DNA from: DATFVJ01 sp963826515
GTDB taxonomy: Bacteria > Actinomycetota > Actinomycetes > Streptosporangiales > Streptosporangiaceae
Direction: 5' to 3'
DNA length: 64,000 nucleotides
NCBI GenBank assembly: GCA_963826515.1
Contig: CAWGXI010000012.1
Location: 1,054,001-1,118,000 of the forward strand
Shown: positions 63,331 to 64,000 of the stretch, piece by piece
How the letters are laid out: the number at the start of each line of letters is the position of its first letter
Numbering within the stretch: the stretch's first letter is position 1
Translations under genes and position numbers: made by a program
The notes under the pieces: generated by a model
The model's database searches: none
Seen by the model: the letters and a program-made list of their open reading frames with translations, nothing else
Told to the model about the DNA's origin: nothing

Positions 63331-64000
63331 TCAGTCTGGCAGCGGGAGCATCAGGACTGGCGGCGTCGTCGGATGCGGCGATCCCCGGACGGGCTCCGCC
63401 GTGACCCCGACCTTGTCCCCGGCCGCGACGCCCGAGGCGACCATGGGAGCGGTCATGCCGTGGCTTGGTTGCGGCAGCATGCCCGCGGGCCTGATTCCCT
63501 CTGGTCCGATCAGCCACAGCTCGTAGCTCCTCGCGCTGGGCAGCGCGCGCAGGCCGCGAGCAGAAAAGACGATCATCCTTTTGGCGTGGGACATCACCAC
63601 AGTCGCTGTCCCTCCGGTGGTGACAGGCGCCGTCATCAGCACCGCGTCGCGCGAGGTGAGCACCGCGGCCACCTGGCGGTTGCGCTCGTTGGCCCCGTTG
63701 AGCCTGTGTTGCGTGGCGACCGTCACCACGCCGAGCACCACCGCAACGGCCAGCGACGCGGCGGCTGTCACCAGTGCCACCCGTGGCAGCCAGCCCCGCG
63801 TGCCAGCCACCCGCGGCCGCACCTGGCTACCGAGCCAGCCAGGTGCGGCGCGCCGATCTGCCGTTCCAGCCAGGGGTTGCTGTCTTGTCCGCGCCGCAGC
63901 GGCGAGCACCTCAGCGCGCAGCCGCTCCGGCGGCCGTTCGGCTACGGCGGATCCAAGCAAGGCCGTGGTTTCGTACAGGCCACGGACATCTTGCAGGCAA
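63331..64000 (-). CDS. anti-sigma K factor RskA family (5' end beyond window)
   Basis: The minus strand is open from the stop at 63331 to the right edge. A single membrane helix (WLPRVALVTAAASLAVAVVL) is followed by the RskA extracellular domain: AAVLTSRDAVLMTAPVTTGG, TATVVMSHAKRMIVFSARGL, YELWLIGPEGIRPAGMLPQP and a GDKVGVTAEP end. RskA binds SigK-type ECF sigma factors through its cytosolic N-terminus, part of which (LQDVRGLYETTALLGSAVAE) is visible. The start lies outside; the sigma factor gene is expected upstream. Confidence 0.85.
   Translation of the reverse strand, partial: CLQDVRGLYETTALLGSAVAERPPERLRAEVLAAAARTRQQPLAGTADRRAAPGWLGSQVRPRVAGTRGWLPRVALVTAAASLAVAVVLGVVTVATQHRLNGANERNRQVAAVLTSRDAVLMTAPVTTGGTATVVMSHAKRMIVFSARGLRALPSARSYELWLIGPEGIRPAGMLPQPSHGMTAPMVASGVAAGDKVGVTAEPVRGSPHPTTPPVLMLPLPD

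Overview
This is a very GC-rich (roughly 70%) actinomycete chromosome segment. Several families place it there: a mycothiol-type DinB/DUF664 protein, a bifunctional RNase HI/histidine phosphatase downstream of a CdsZ-like zinc-ribbon protein (the Rv2229c-Rv2228c arrangement), an RskA anti-sigma factor, an HrpA helicase with a DUF3418 tail, DUF1906, STAS and WXG100 proteins, and GTG/TTG starts. I cannot name the genus. Short tandem repeats and broken genes are frequent.

Layout. (1) 1-13.1 kb, mostly ordinary chromosome: a DUF2079 membrane protein running off the left edge, a one-domain AMP-binding protein divergent from a TetR regulator broken at an 18-bp repeat tract, a methyltransferase, a secreted SGNH hydrolase, two tandem acetate/succinate-channel-like genes each with a terminator, a STAS protein and a 1411-aa HrpA helicase. 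(2) 13.2-18.4 kb: a minus-strand acyl-activation block. A translationally coupled cyclase-ligase pair is broken in both members; an intact acyl-CoA ligase and DUF664 gene lie upstream. (3) 18.5-25.3 kb: insertion-sequence scraps, a truncated DUF1906 hydrolase, a secreted protein, a methyltransferase, a DUF4157 relic, and the first of two near-identical HicBA modules.

(4) 25.3-54.2 kb: an apparent genomic island of about 28.5 kb. It is bounded by direct repeats of about 350 bp. The right repeat contains the 3' part of an intact RNase P RNA gene and the left repeat is a truncated copy of the same part. A tyrosine-recombinase catalytic domain lies about 210 bp inside the right repeat. Cargo: HicBA copy 2, broken FAD enzyme and Na+/H+ antiporter genes, a MalT-type LuxR regulator, a CoA-disulfide-reductase/rhodanese fusion, a carboxymuconolactone-decarboxylase-like gene, FUSC exporter, K+ channel, RDD protein, DUF1269, lipoprotein, two DUF2252 genes and small membrane proteins. 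The right end holds an IS1634-type element and what look like defence-gene scraps (PD-(D/E)XK, PIN, STAND-like). Within the island the same bidirectional promoter cassette occurs three times, plus one single arm and one isolated perfect palindrome, all built on the half-site AGGTGA. This implies a shared regulon of envelope and ion-homeostasis genes and is the most novel signal in the window.

(5) 54.2-64 kb: chromosome again. An ABC exporter (ATPase and permease) is followed by a DesK/NarL-type histidine kinase whose response regulator is separated from it by an inserted WXG100 toxin/immunity relic. Then come RNase HI/phosphatase plus zinc-ribbon protein, a PPOx-family protein, and RskA running off the right edge.

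About a dozen genes carry frameshifts or stops, mostly inside or next to the island, while long core genes are intact. That favours real decay, but some single-base shifts in G runs could be sequence errors. No database search was possible; all family names come from motif recognition.
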